Shown: positions 34,534 to 42,429 of the stretch, in pieces
Layout: each line of letters starts with the position of its first letter
Position numbering within the stretch: the stretch's first letter is position 1
Assembly: GCA_964441775.1 (NCBI GenBank)
Contig: CAYTVL010000008.1
Coordinates: 62,001-126,000, forward strand
Length of the DNA stretch: 64,000 nucleotides
Direction of reading: 5' to 3'
Source of the DNA: SYOC01 sp964441775
GTDB lineage: Bacteria > Desulfobacterota > Binatia > Bin18
Translations under genes and position numbers: made by a program
The notes under the pieces: generated by a model
The model's input: only the letters and a program-made list of their open reading frames with translations
Told to the model about the DNA's origin: nothing
Database searches by the model: none

Positions 34534-37500
34534 ATGTCAAATTCGTCTTTACATGCAGCCGATCTTCCTCAGCTTTCTGAATCAGCAAAAGAACTCCAAG
34601 CCTTATTACGTGACCGTGTCCTCTTATTCGATGGTGCTATGGGGACATCGATCCAAGCCCGCAACTTGGATGCCGCCGCCTTTGGCGGGCTGGAATATGA
34701 AGGCTGTAATGAACACCTCGTCCTGACAGCGCCGCAGATCATCGCGGATATTCACGCCGGGTTCTTTGCCGCTGGTAGTGACATTGTTGAAACCAACACC
34801 TTCGGAGGCACGAGCATCGTGTTGGCCGAATATGGGCTGCAGGACCAGGCTCGGGAGATCAACCGCGCCGCAGCCCAGTTGGCGAAAGAAGTGGCTACAC
34901 ATTACAGCACCTCCATGAAGCCTCGCTTTGTGGCGGGCTCTATGGGTCCAACCACCAAGACCATTTCCGTGACTGGCGGTGTCGATTTCGACCAAATGCG
35001 ACGGGCCTACGCCGAGCAGGCTGAAGGGCTTCTGATGGGAGGCGTAGACCTGCTCGTCTTGGAAACCGCGCAAGATACGCTGAACCTCAAAGCGGGATTG
35101 ATTGGTGTTGATGAAGCGATGCACACGGTTGGTCTGAGCGTGCCGGTGATTGTCTCGGGTACGATTGAAACGATGGGCACAATGCTGGCAGGGCAGGGCG
35201 TCGAAGCGCTCTACGTCTCGCTGGCGCATAAAGAGTTGTTTGCCATCGGTCTCAACTGCGCGACTGGGCCAGATTTCATGACCGATCATATCCGCACCCT
35301 GGCGCAACTGTCGCGCTTTCCGGTGCTGTGCATGCCTAACGCCGGGCTCCCCGATGAAGACGGGCGCTACAACGAAACTCCAGAGATGATCGCCGCCAAA
35401 CTCGAACGCTTTGTCGAGCAGGGCTGGGTCAATATGATTGGCGGCTGCTGCGGCACCACTCCAGCCCATCTTTCCCTGTTGTCGCAGATGCTGGAGGGCA
35501 AAAAGCCGCGCCTCATCCAGGCTGCGCGCCGTAGCGTCGTGTCCGGGCTGGAGCCCTTGATCATTGACGAAGACAAACGTCCGGTCCTTGTTGGTGAACG
35601 CACCAACGTGATCGGCTCACGCAAATTCAAAGAACTCATCGTGGCTGGGGCTTTTGAAGAAGGGACGGAAATCGGGCGACGGCAAGTGCGCGGCGGGGCG
35701 CAAGTGGTGGATGTCTGTCTCGCCGACCCGGACCGGGACGAGATGGCGGATATAACGAAGTTCTTGGAACTCCTCGTCCGTAAGGTCAAAGCGCCGTTGA
35801 TGATCGACTCCACCGACGCAAGGGTGATTGAAGAAGCGCTCAAACGCTCGCAGGGCAAAGCTATTATCAACTCGATCAATCTTGAAGATGGCGAGGAGCG
35901 GTTTGAGAAGGTCGTGCCCCTGATCAAACGTTACGGCGCGGCGGTAGTCGTAGGCTGTATCGACGAAGACCCCGTGCAAGGCATGGCGGTCACGCGCAAG
36001 CGGAAGCTGGAGGTCGCGCAACGCAGCTACGAACTGCTGACCAAAAAATACGGCCTGGCGCCGGAAGACTTGATCTTTGATCCCCTGGTGTTTCCTCTCG
36101 GCACTGGCGATCAAAACTACATCGGCGCCGGCGAAGAAACCATCGAAGGCGTGCGTCTGATTAAGCAGACGTTTCCGGAGTGCAAAACCATCCTTGGCAT
36201 CAGCAACGTCTCGTTTGGCTTGCCGCCAGCAGGGCGCGAAGTGCTCAACTCCGTGTTTTTGTACCATTGCGTCAAAGCTGGGCTGGATATGGCGATTGTC
36301 AACAGCGAAAAGCTCGAACGCTACGCCACCATTCCGGAAGAAGAACGTCATCTTTCTGAACAACTGATCTATTGGCAGGGAGAAGACCCAGTCGCGGAGT
36401 TCGCCGCACATTTTCGCCAGAAGAACACGAAAGTCAAAAACGACACGCGTAAAGATTTGCCGCTCGATGAACGGCTGGCGCGCTGTATTATCGAAGGGTC
36501 GAAAGACGGGCTCATCGACGATCTCAACGAGGCGCTCCAGGGGCGTAGACCGCTTGACATTATCAATGGCCCACTCATGACAGGCATGGATGAGGTGGGC
36601 CGCCTGTTCAACAACAATGAACTGATCGTCGCCGAAGTGTTGCAGAGCGCGGAAGCGATGAAGGCTGCGGTCGCCCATCTTGAGCCGTTCATGGAAAAAA
36701 GCTCCGACGCGCTCAAGGGCACGGTGATGTTGGCGACGGTGAAGGGCGATGTTCACGATATCGGCAAGAACCTGGTCGAAATCATCCTCGGCAATAACGG
36801 CTATCGTGTGGTCAACCTCGGCATTAAAGTACCGCCGGAAACCTTGATCGACGCCTACCGCACTCATCAGCCGAACATCATCGGTCTCTCGGGGCTGTTG
36901 GTGAAGTCCGCGCAGCAGATGGTTGTCACCGCACAGGACCTCAAGAATGGCGGGATTCGCTGTCCCATCTTGGTCGGCGGCGCTGCGCTTACGGCGCGAT
37001 TTACCGCAAACAAGATCGCGCCGGAGTACGACGGTCTCGTCTGCTATGCCAACGACGCCATGCGCGGACTCGATCTGGCGAATCAAATCATTGATCCCAG
37101 CAAGCAGGCTGTATTGATCGAGAAGGTCGCTGAAGAACGGACGCGCCTGGCTGCGCAAGAACGGAAGCCTGTGGAGATAGTTGAGTCTACTATCGCAACA
37201 CCACCACGCGTGTCGAGCGTGACGCACGAGCAGCCAATTCCCTTGCCGCCGGATTTGCGCTCGCATGTGCTCGACCATTACGACCTGGAAGCCATCTTTG
37301 CCTACATCAATCCCACCATGTTGTATGGCAAGCACTTAGGGTTGAAAGGAAATCTGGAGACTCTGCTCGATCAGCGCGATGAAAAGGCGGAACAACTCTA
37401 TCGTCAGGTGCGTGCGGTCGAAGAAGAAATTCTCGCCAAACAATTGTTCCGGGCGCGGGGTGTCTATCGCTTCTTCCCCGCGCAAGCCAGCGGCGACACG

Positions 37501-38079
37501 CTTCTTATTTACAACTCCGCAGCAACGGAAGTCATCGAATCATTCCACTTTCCACGCCAGGCGCACGGAGAATATCTCTGCCTCAGCGATTTCGCGGCGC
37601 CGCGTGACTCCGGCAAGGTGGATTATGTGGCCTTGTTCGCTGTGACGTGTGGGCAGGGCGTACGAGAGTTGTCGGAACAGTATAAGCAAGCGGGCCAGTA
37701 TTTACAGTCACACATTGTGCAGGCGTTGGCGATCGAGAGCGCAGAAGGATTCGCTGAGCTGCTGCATCAACGCTTGCGAGAGATGTGGGGCTTCCCAGAC
37801 CCGCGCGACCTGGCTATGCGCGAGCGCTTCAAGGCCCGTTATCGCGGGGTGCGGGTGAGCTTCGGGTATCCCGCCTGCCCGCGCTTGGAAGATCAAACCA
37901 AACTCTTCGACCTCCTCCAAGTGACTGAAGCGATTGGCGTGCAACTGACCGAAGGCTTCATGATGGAGCCCGAAGCCTCGGTCTCAGCGCTGGTGTTTCA
38001 CCATCCGCAAGCCAAGTATTTCAGCATCTTGGAGGATGAGCTGGCGGCGTTTGAAAAAAACTTGGCCGTCGGAGCGTAA
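34534..38079 (+). CDS. metH: Cobalamin-dependent methionine synthase
   Basis: A 1181-aa four-domain MetH that transfers methyl from methyltetrahydrofolate via B12 to homocysteine. Homocysteine domain about 30-330 with Zn Cys242, Cys305 and Cys306 (GGCCGTTP); folate domain about 350-620; B12 cap and domain with the ligand His741 in the D-x-H-x-x-G motif (DVHDIGKN); reactivation (AdoMet) domain from about 930 with FPAQASGD and RVSFGYPACP. Size is close to E. coli MetH (1227). Start at 34534 lacks a strong ribosome site. No cobalamin riboswitch recognised upstream. It runs alone. Confidence 0.95.
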   Translation: MSNSSLHAADLPQLSESAKELQALLRDRVLLFDGAMGTSIQARNLDAAAFGGLEYEGCNEHLVLTAPQIIADIHAGFFAAGSDIVETNTFGGTSIVLAEYGLQDQAREINRAAAQLAKEVATHYSTSMKPRFVAGSMGPTTKTISVTGGVDFDQMRRAYAEQAEGLLMGGVDLLVLETAQDTLNLKAGLIGVDEAMHTVGLSVPVIVSGTIETMGTMLAGQGVEALYVSLAHKELFAIGLNCATGPDFMTDHIRTLAQLSRFPVLCMPNAGLPDEDGRYNETPEMIAAKLERFVEQGWVNMIGGCCGTTPAHLSLLSQMLEGKKPRLIQAARRSVVSGLEPLIIDEDKRPVLVGERTNVIGSRKFKELIVAGAFEEGTEIGRRQVRGGAQVVDVCLADPDRDEMADITKFLELLVRKVKAPLMIDSTDARVIEEALKRSQGKAIINSINLEDGEERFEKVVPLIKRYGAAVVVGCIDEDPVQGMAVTRKRKLEVAQRSYELLTKKYGLAPEDLIFDPLVFPLGTGDQNYIGAGEETIEGVRLIKQTFPECKTILGISNVSFGLPPAGREVLNSVFLYHCVKAGLDMAIVNSEKLERYATIPEEERHLSEQLIYWQGEDPVAEFAAHFRQKNTKVKNDTRKDLPLDERLARCIIEGSKDGLIDDLNEALQGRRPLDIINGPLMTGMDEVGRLFNNNELIVAEVLQSAEAMKAAVAHLEPFMEKSSDALKGTVMLATVKGDVHDIGKNLVEIILGNNGYRVVNLGIKVPPETLIDAYRTHQPNIIGLSGLLVKSAQQMVVTAQDLKNGGIRCPILVGGAALTARFTANKIAPEYDGLVCYANDAMRGLDLANQIIDPSKQAVLIEKVAEERTRLAAQERKPVEIVESTIATPPRVSSVTHEQPIPLPPDLRSHVLDHYDLEAIFAYINPTMLYGKHLGLKGNLETLLDQRDEKAEQLYRQVRAVEEEILAKQLFRARGVYRFFPAQASGDTLLIYNSAATEVIESFHFPRQAHGEYLCLSDFAAPRDSGKVDYVALFAVTCGQGVRELSEQYKQAGQYLQSHIVQALAIESAEGFAELLHQRLREMWGFPDPRDLAMRERFKARYRGVRVSFGYPACPRLEDQTKLFDLLQVTEAIGVQLTEGFMMEPEASVSALVFHHPQAKYFSILEDELAAFEKNLAVGA

Positions 38080-38086
38080 GTAGCTC

Positions 38087-38242
38087 TCAGGATTGCTTGT
38101 GCGACATGTGCTCTCGCTGCCAGTCCCGGAAGCGCTCTGACGTGCGTTTGATCTGTTCGCCTAGTTGAATGAGCAACTCGCCGTTGCCGTAGAGAATAAA
38201 TGCGGCGGCGGCAACCGCGCCGATGATGAATCCGACTACCAT
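38087..38242 (-). CDS. Small (51-aa) single-span membrane protein
   Basis: ATG at 38242, TGA at 38087. The N-terminal 18 residues (MVVGFIIGAVAAAAFILY) are a transmembrane helix; the rest is charged and amphipathic (LIQLGEQIKRTSERFRDWQR, then EHMSHKQ). AGGGGGTAGCGTT precedes the ATG, only 12 bp after the sirtuin stop, so it is co-transcribed. Looks like a membrane anchor or small regulator. I know no named family. Confidence 0.65.
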   Translation of the reverse strand: MVVGFIIGAVAAAAFILYGNGELLIQLGEQIKRTSERFRDWQREHMSHKQS

Positions 38243-38254
38243 AACGCTACCCCC

Positions 38255-39091
38255 TTATGAAGCCATCGCCTTAATCGCGGCAACAATCTGCGGAATCGCG
38301 ACTCCGGCTTTTTCTTGAATGATGAAATCGGAAATGCGCTGAGTCAAGTCTGTTTTTTCCGGATTAATCTCAATCACCTGGGCGCCGGATTCCTTAGGAC
38401 TATAGGACAAAACCTCTCTGCGTCCGCCATATCGCTTGATATGACAAAGAATTACGGAACTGCACTTGGGTTTTGTCTCAAGGTCCTTAGCGATGCGAGG
38501 AATGTCCGCCGCCGGATAGACAACGGCTGAGGTGCCGATCACGAGAATCAGATCGCAGCTCTGAGCGGCCTCTTGCGAGCGATACATAGCGTCCACTGGA
38601 ATAGGCTCGCCAAAGAACACGCCCGCCGGTTTGAATACACCTTTACATGAGCAATAGGGAGGCAGCGTGTCCAGCGAAATCTCATCCAATGGCAAGAGCT
38701 TGCGGCAGCTCATGCACACTACTTGGCGCATGTTACCGTGAAACTCGATCACGTCGCGGTTGCCCGCCGCTTGATGCAGGTTGTCCACGTTCTGCGTAAT
38801 TATGCAGTGCAACATACCCATTTGTTCAAGCTGGGCGAGGCCATGATGTCCTGGGTTGGGTTTAGCCGTTTTCAATTCCGTAAAATCTTTCATCATGCGC
38901 CAGACTTTGGCGGGGTCGCTGCGGAACGCCTGGATGGTGGCGTATTCTTCTGGGTCGTAACGGTCCCACAAGCCGCCGGGATCACGGAACGTAGGGATGC
39001 CGCTCTCGGCGGATATACCAGCGCCAGTCAGCGCGATGGTTTTGCGTGACCGGCGGATCGCTTGGGCAGCGCGCTCGATGAGATTTTGCAT
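38255..39091 (-). CDS. Sir2-family NAD-dependent protein deacylase
   Basis: A 278-aa sirtuin. Motifs GAGISAESGIPTFRDPGGLW (NAD-binding), TQNVDNLHQAAG, EFHGN (catalytic His), four Zn cysteines in CMSCRKLLPL and YCSCKG, and GTSAVVYPAADIP. It removes acyl groups from lysines with NAD. AAGGAGGGACTCT gives the start at 39091. Followed by a 51-aa membrane protein. The C-terminal 60 residues (EKTDLTQRISDFIIQEKAG) are typical for CobB. Confidence 0.92.
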   Translation of the reverse strand: MQNLIERAAQAIRRSRKTIALTGAGISAESGIPTFRDPGGLWDRYDPEEYATIQAFRSDPAKVWRMMKDFTELKTAKPNPGHHGLAQLEQMGMLHCIITQNVDNLHQAAGNRDVIEFHGNMRQVVCMSCRKLLPLDEISLDTLPPYCSCKGVFKPAGVFFGEPIPVDAMYRSQEAAQSCDLILVIGTSAVVYPAADIPRIAKDLETKPKCSSVILCHIKRYGGRREVLSYSPKESGAQVIEINPEKTDLTQRISDFIIQEKAGVAIPQIVAAIKAMAS

Positions 39092-39102
39092 AGAGTCCCT
39101 CC

Positions 39103-39960
39103 TTAGCAGTTCTGAAGAAAATGACGCACCTCTCGTAAAAAAGCTACCAGGTTATCAAGAAAGACATGATGCCCGGCGTCGGGAATCTCCGTCGCCTGTA
39201 AACGTGGCGACAAGGTTGTCATTTCATTCACTACTTCCAGCGTAAGGGTTTGGCTTCGCTCGCCACGGATAAGCAAAGTGGGACAAGGAATGTTTACGAG
39301 CTGTGAGGTGATGTCGTGAGGCTGCCGCACGAACGTGGCGCGGTCGAACTTCAGCGTCAGCCGCCCATCCTCGCGTGTTCGTACACTGTGCCGGGCGATG
39401 TGTTGTTGCAGCGCTGGCGGGGCCTCAGTTTCGTCCGGCAGGAGACGGAAACGTTGGAATAGGTCCGTTTCGTCGTGAAACACTGGAGCGGGCAAGCGAC
39501 TCAACAACAGCATCCGCCGACTTCTGCGTGTACGTGGTCCCATGTCCACTACAATGAGCGCTCGCAGTGCAGCGACGGAGCGCGTCGCATACGTCAAGGC
39601 AATCAAACCGCCTAGAGAGTGCCCAACGAGCACGAATGGAGCCAGTTGGAGGGACGCGACCACTGCGGTCAGATCAGCGACATAATCGTCGATCTCGTAG
39701 GCTGGCGGCGACGCCCAGTCGCTGTCGCCGTGCCCCCGTAAATCTAACGCGATCACCCGATACTTTTGCGCTAGCTCGACTGCAATGTGGTTCCACCAAT
39801 GGGCATGAGCGCCGCCGCCATGCAGCAGCACGATCGGCGGGTTTTGCGGGGCGCCCCATTCGAGGTAGTGCAGCTCCACTCGCGCAAGGCGAATCCGCTG
39901 ACTACGTGGGGAATCAGATGGTTGAACAGATGCCATGCAATGTTTGTGGACTGGAGACAT
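39103..39960 (-). CDS. Alpha/beta-fold hydrolase
   Basis: A 285-aa hydrolase if started at the ATG at 39960; the ATG at 39936 is equally possible as neither has a good ribosome site. The oxyanion segment HGGGAHAHWW, nucleophile elbow VGHSLGG, acid in LLIRGERSQTL and His in PDAGHHVFLDN form the triad region. Members are esterases, C-C hydrolases or lipases. It precedes the sirtuin gene on the same strand with 11 bp between them. Confidence 0.82.
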   Translation of the reverse strand: MSPVHKHCMASVQPSDSPRSQRIRLARVELHYLEWGAPQNPPIVLLHGGGAHAHWWNHIAVELAQKYRVIALDLRGHGDSDWASPPAYEIDDYVADLTAVVASLQLAPFVLVGHSLGGLIALTYATRSVAALRALIVVDMGPRTRRSRRMLLLSRLPAPVFHDETDLFQRFRLLPDETEAPPALQQHIARHSVRTREDGRLTLKFDRATFVRQPHDITSQLVNIPCPTLLIRGERSQTLTLEVVNEMTTLSPRLQATEIPDAGHHVFLDNLVAFLREVRHFLQNC

Positions 39961-40240
39961 AAGCCAAGGATGTTTTGTTCTACCATGTGCTTCCGATGGC
40001 TCACAAGGAAAGAGAAGAAAGGGTAGTGGTGCAGTGTGATCCCAGTCGTGGGTATAACGAGAAACGAAAGAGGTGCATTTTGCGGGATGACGACCCCTCT
40101 CTTCATGCAATTTGCAAGAGCAGGTTTTGTTACTCTTCCATAACCTTTGAGGAATTCACGTCTTGTTATCTCTCCTGCAACGGCACGGTTGTTGCGGATT
40201 CAGAGAAGACAACTCTCTCAATGACTGAAGGAGCAACGAC
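39961..40240. other. Intergenic before the kdp region
   Basis: No supported gene on either strand; a 106-codon plus-strand frame across it has no ribosome site and random composition. It should hold the kdp promoter, but I recognise no clear motif. Confidence 0.5.
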
Positions 40241-40324
40241 GTGCTTGATGTTCTTTTTATTGGGGCAACAGTGGGCTTCTTTTTCGTTTCCTTAATCTAC
40301 ATGCGTGGCTGTAATCGTCTCTAA
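40241..40324 (+). CDS. 27-aa membrane micropeptide, kdp leader
   Basis: GTG at 40241 with TGAAGGAGCAACGAC upstream, TAA at 40322. Product (V/M)LDVLFIGATVGFFFVSLIY followed by MRGCNRL: a single membrane helix with a Cys and basic end. I recall very similar short proteins at the front of kdp loci in other bacteria, near kdpF. It lies about 200 bp before kdpF with a hairpin element between. Too short for normal gene calling. Confidence 0.72.
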   Translation: MLDVLFIGATVGFFFVSLIYMRGCNRL

Positions 40325-40516
40325 ATCAAACCACATGACATTGGCACACAAGCTCCCATCACCGCTCATGCTGAGCGTAGCCTGAAAGGCGCAGTCGAAG
40401 CACGCGCTCGCCGAGATACGCTGCCCTTCGACTCCGCTGCGCTATGCTCAGGACGAGCGAGTGGATAGCCCATCTGAGCGTGGGACAGTGTACGAATCTT
40501 TTGTGGTTTGATTTAG
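40321..40516. repeat. MITE-like element with 15-bp perfect terminal inverted repeats
   Basis: CTAAATCAAACCACA at 40321-40335 and its exact complement TGTGGTTTGATTTAG at 40502-40516 bound 196 bp. The left arm contains the stop of the micropeptide; the right arm ends 12 bp before the kdpF start, just before its ribosome site. The inside carries inverted CTGAGCGTAGC / TGCGCTATGCTCAG and TCGAAG/CTTCGA arms related to the 23-mer repeat. Confidence 0.72.
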
Positions 40517-40528
40517 AAAAGGAGAGTT

Positions 40529-40618
40529 ATGAATCTGGAATATCTACTCGGCGGTATCTTGTCATTTTTACTGACAGGTTATCTCATTTACGCGCTCTTG
40601 TGGCCTGAACGATTCTAG
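40529..40618 (+). CDS. kdpF: KdpF small subunit of the K+-transporting ATPase
   Basis: 29 aa: MNLEYLLGGILSFLLTGYLI and then YALLWPERF, the standard KdpF membrane helix ending in a P-E-R-F motif. AAAAGGAGAGTT precedes the ATG. It stabilises the KdpABC complex. Followed by kdpA after 88 bp. Confidence 0.88.
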   Translation: MNLEYLLGGILSFLLTGYLIYALLWPERF

Positions 40619-40706
40619 CGAAGCATCGCAGGCAAATGGACACTTCTTACGCATAAGAATTCTCAGCAAGATCTTTCTCGCACCTGAGAATCTTTAGGGA
40701 GCACCC

Positions 40707-42428
40707 ATGTCAGCGAACGGTTGGTTGCAAATTCTTTTGTACTCTTTGGTAATCCTGGCGGTGACCAAGCCGTTGGGCGTTTATATGTTCCGTGTCTTTG
40801 AAGGAGACCAGAAACCGTTGCCGCGTTTCCTCGGCCCCATTGAACGTAGCCTGTACCGACTTTGCGGAATCAACCCCAAGGAGCAGCAACAATGGACGGA
40901 CTACACCGTTGCACTCCTTCTTTTTAGCGCGCTCACGATGCTGGTAACGTACGCCATCGAGAGACTCCAGCACCTGCTGCCCTTGAACCCTCAGCAGTTT
41001 GGCCCGGTCCCAGAGGACCTGGCATTCAATACGGCCGCGAGCTTTACCACGAACACCAACTGGCAGGCGTATAGCGGCGAGTCTACGATGAGCTACTTCA
41101 CGCAGATGGTGGGGCTTGCCTGGCATAACTTTATCTCTGCAGCCGCCGGTATTGCGGTTGCGATTGCCCTGGCCCGCGGGCTGACGTATCAGTTGCGACC
41201 GGGCGACCCTAGGACGCTCGGCAACTTTTGGGTGGACCTTATCCGCGCGACGGTTTATATTTTACTGCCGATCTGTATCCCGGTGGCGCTGGTGTTGGTT
41301 TCTCAAGGGGTGATTCAGAACTTTGCTCCCTATGCAGATCTCACCACATTGGAAGGAGCCAAGCAGACATTGGCGCTGGGGCCAGTTGCCTCACAGGAAG
41401 TTATCAAAGAACTAGGCACCAATGGCGGCGGCTTTTTCAACGCCAACAGCGCCCACCCTTTTGAGAACCCCACCCCATTCACCAATTTTCTGGAAATGGT
41501 CTTGATCTTCTGTATCCCGGCGGCGCTAACGTACACCTATGGGCGCATGGCGCGAGACCAGAAACAAGGGTGGACCCTTTTTGCCGCCATGTCCCTGATG
41601 TTTTTCATGGGCGTTGCGCCCGCGTATTATTTCGAGTCCACCGGCAACCCCGTGATGCATGGTCTGGCGGTGGATCAAACAATCGGCAACATGGAAGGCA
41701 AAGAGGTGCGCTTCGGCGTCGCCAATTCAGCCCTGTGGGCGACGGTGACAACAGACACCTCGTGTGGCGCAGTCAATTCCATGCACGACAGTTTCACGCC
41801 CCTCGGCGGCCTCGTGCCACTTGCCAATATCCAGCTCAGTGAGGTGGTCTTTGGCGGCGTCGGTTCGGGGCTCTACGGTATGCTCATCTACGTCCTCCTG
41901 GCGGTCTTCATTGCCGGCCTCATGGTGGGCCGCACCCCGGAATACTTGGGCAAAAAGATCGAAGCCCGGGAGGTAAAACTCGCGATGCTCTATGTGTTGA
42001 TCTTTCCGCTTGTGATCCTCTGCTTCTCCGCCTGGTCGGTCGTGGCGCCTTATGGGGTGTCCTCGCTCAACAATGCAGGGCCTCACGGGTTGAGCGAAAT
42101 CCTGTACGCGTACAGCGAAGCTGCCGGTAACAATGGCTCGGCTTTCGCTGGCCTTAACGCCAATACCCCTTGGTACAATGTCAGCATCGGTCTTACAACG
42201 CTGATTGGCCGGTTCCTCATGATCGTGCCAGCGTTGGCAATCGCGGGCTCTTTAGTCGGCAAGAAGGCGGCGCCGCCGGGGCTCGGGACTTTCCCGACCA
42301 ATGGGACTCTCTTCGTTGTCCTCTTGGTTGGCGTTGTTCTGATCGTCGGAGCGTTAACGTTCTTCCCGGCGTTGTCGTTAGGGCCTATCGTTGAACATTT
42401 TCTCGCGCAAAACGGAAAGGTTTTTTAG
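40707..42428 (+). CDS. kdpA: K+-transporting P-type ATPase, channel subunit A
   Basis: A 573-aa membrane protein with about ten spans and the four filter regions of the KdpA pore: TNTNWQAYSGE, TNGGGFFNANSAHPFENP, GAVNSMHDSFTPLGG and NNGSAFAGLNANTPW. It passes K+ to the KdpB pump. The start has AGGGAGCACCC. The usual KdpA length is 557-575 aa. kdpB follows after a single base (stop 42428, ATG 42430), showing strict cotranslation. Confidence 0.95.
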   Translation: MSANGWLQILLYSLVILAVTKPLGVYMFRVFEGDQKPLPRFLGPIERSLYRLCGINPKEQQQWTDYTVALLLFSALTMLVTYAIERLQHLLPLNPQQFGPVPEDLAFNTAASFTTNTNWQAYSGESTMSYFTQMVGLAWHNFISAAAGIAVAIALARGLTYQLRPGDPRTLGNFWVDLIRATVYILLPICIPVALVLVSQGVIQNFAPYADLTTLEGAKQTLALGPVASQEVIKELGTNGGGFFNANSAHPFENPTPFTNFLEMVLIFCIPAALTYTYGRMARDQKQGWTLFAAMSLMFFMGVAPAYYFESTGNPVMHGLAVDQTIGNMEGKEVRFGVANSALWATVTTDTSCGAVNSMHDSFTPLGGLVPLANIQLSEVVFGGVGSGLYGMLIYVLLAVFIAGLMVGRTPEYLGKKIEAREVKLAMLYVLIFPLVILCFSAWSVVAPYGVSSLNNAGPHGLSEILYAYSEAAGNNGSAFAGLNANTPWYNVSIGLTTLIGRFLMIVPALAIAGSLVGKKAAPPGLGTFPTNGTLFVVLLVGVVLIVGALTFFPALSLGPIVEHFLAQNGKVF

Positions 42429-42429
42429 T

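Noticed and set aside
35617..37335. Long minus-strand frame (572 codons) opposite metH
   Set aside because: It lies wholly within metH, has no ribosome site and encodes no recognisable domain; a consequence of metH codon usage.
39975..40295. 106-codon plus frame before kdp
   Set aside because: No ribosome site and composition like random sequence; the better candidate there is the micropeptide at 40241.
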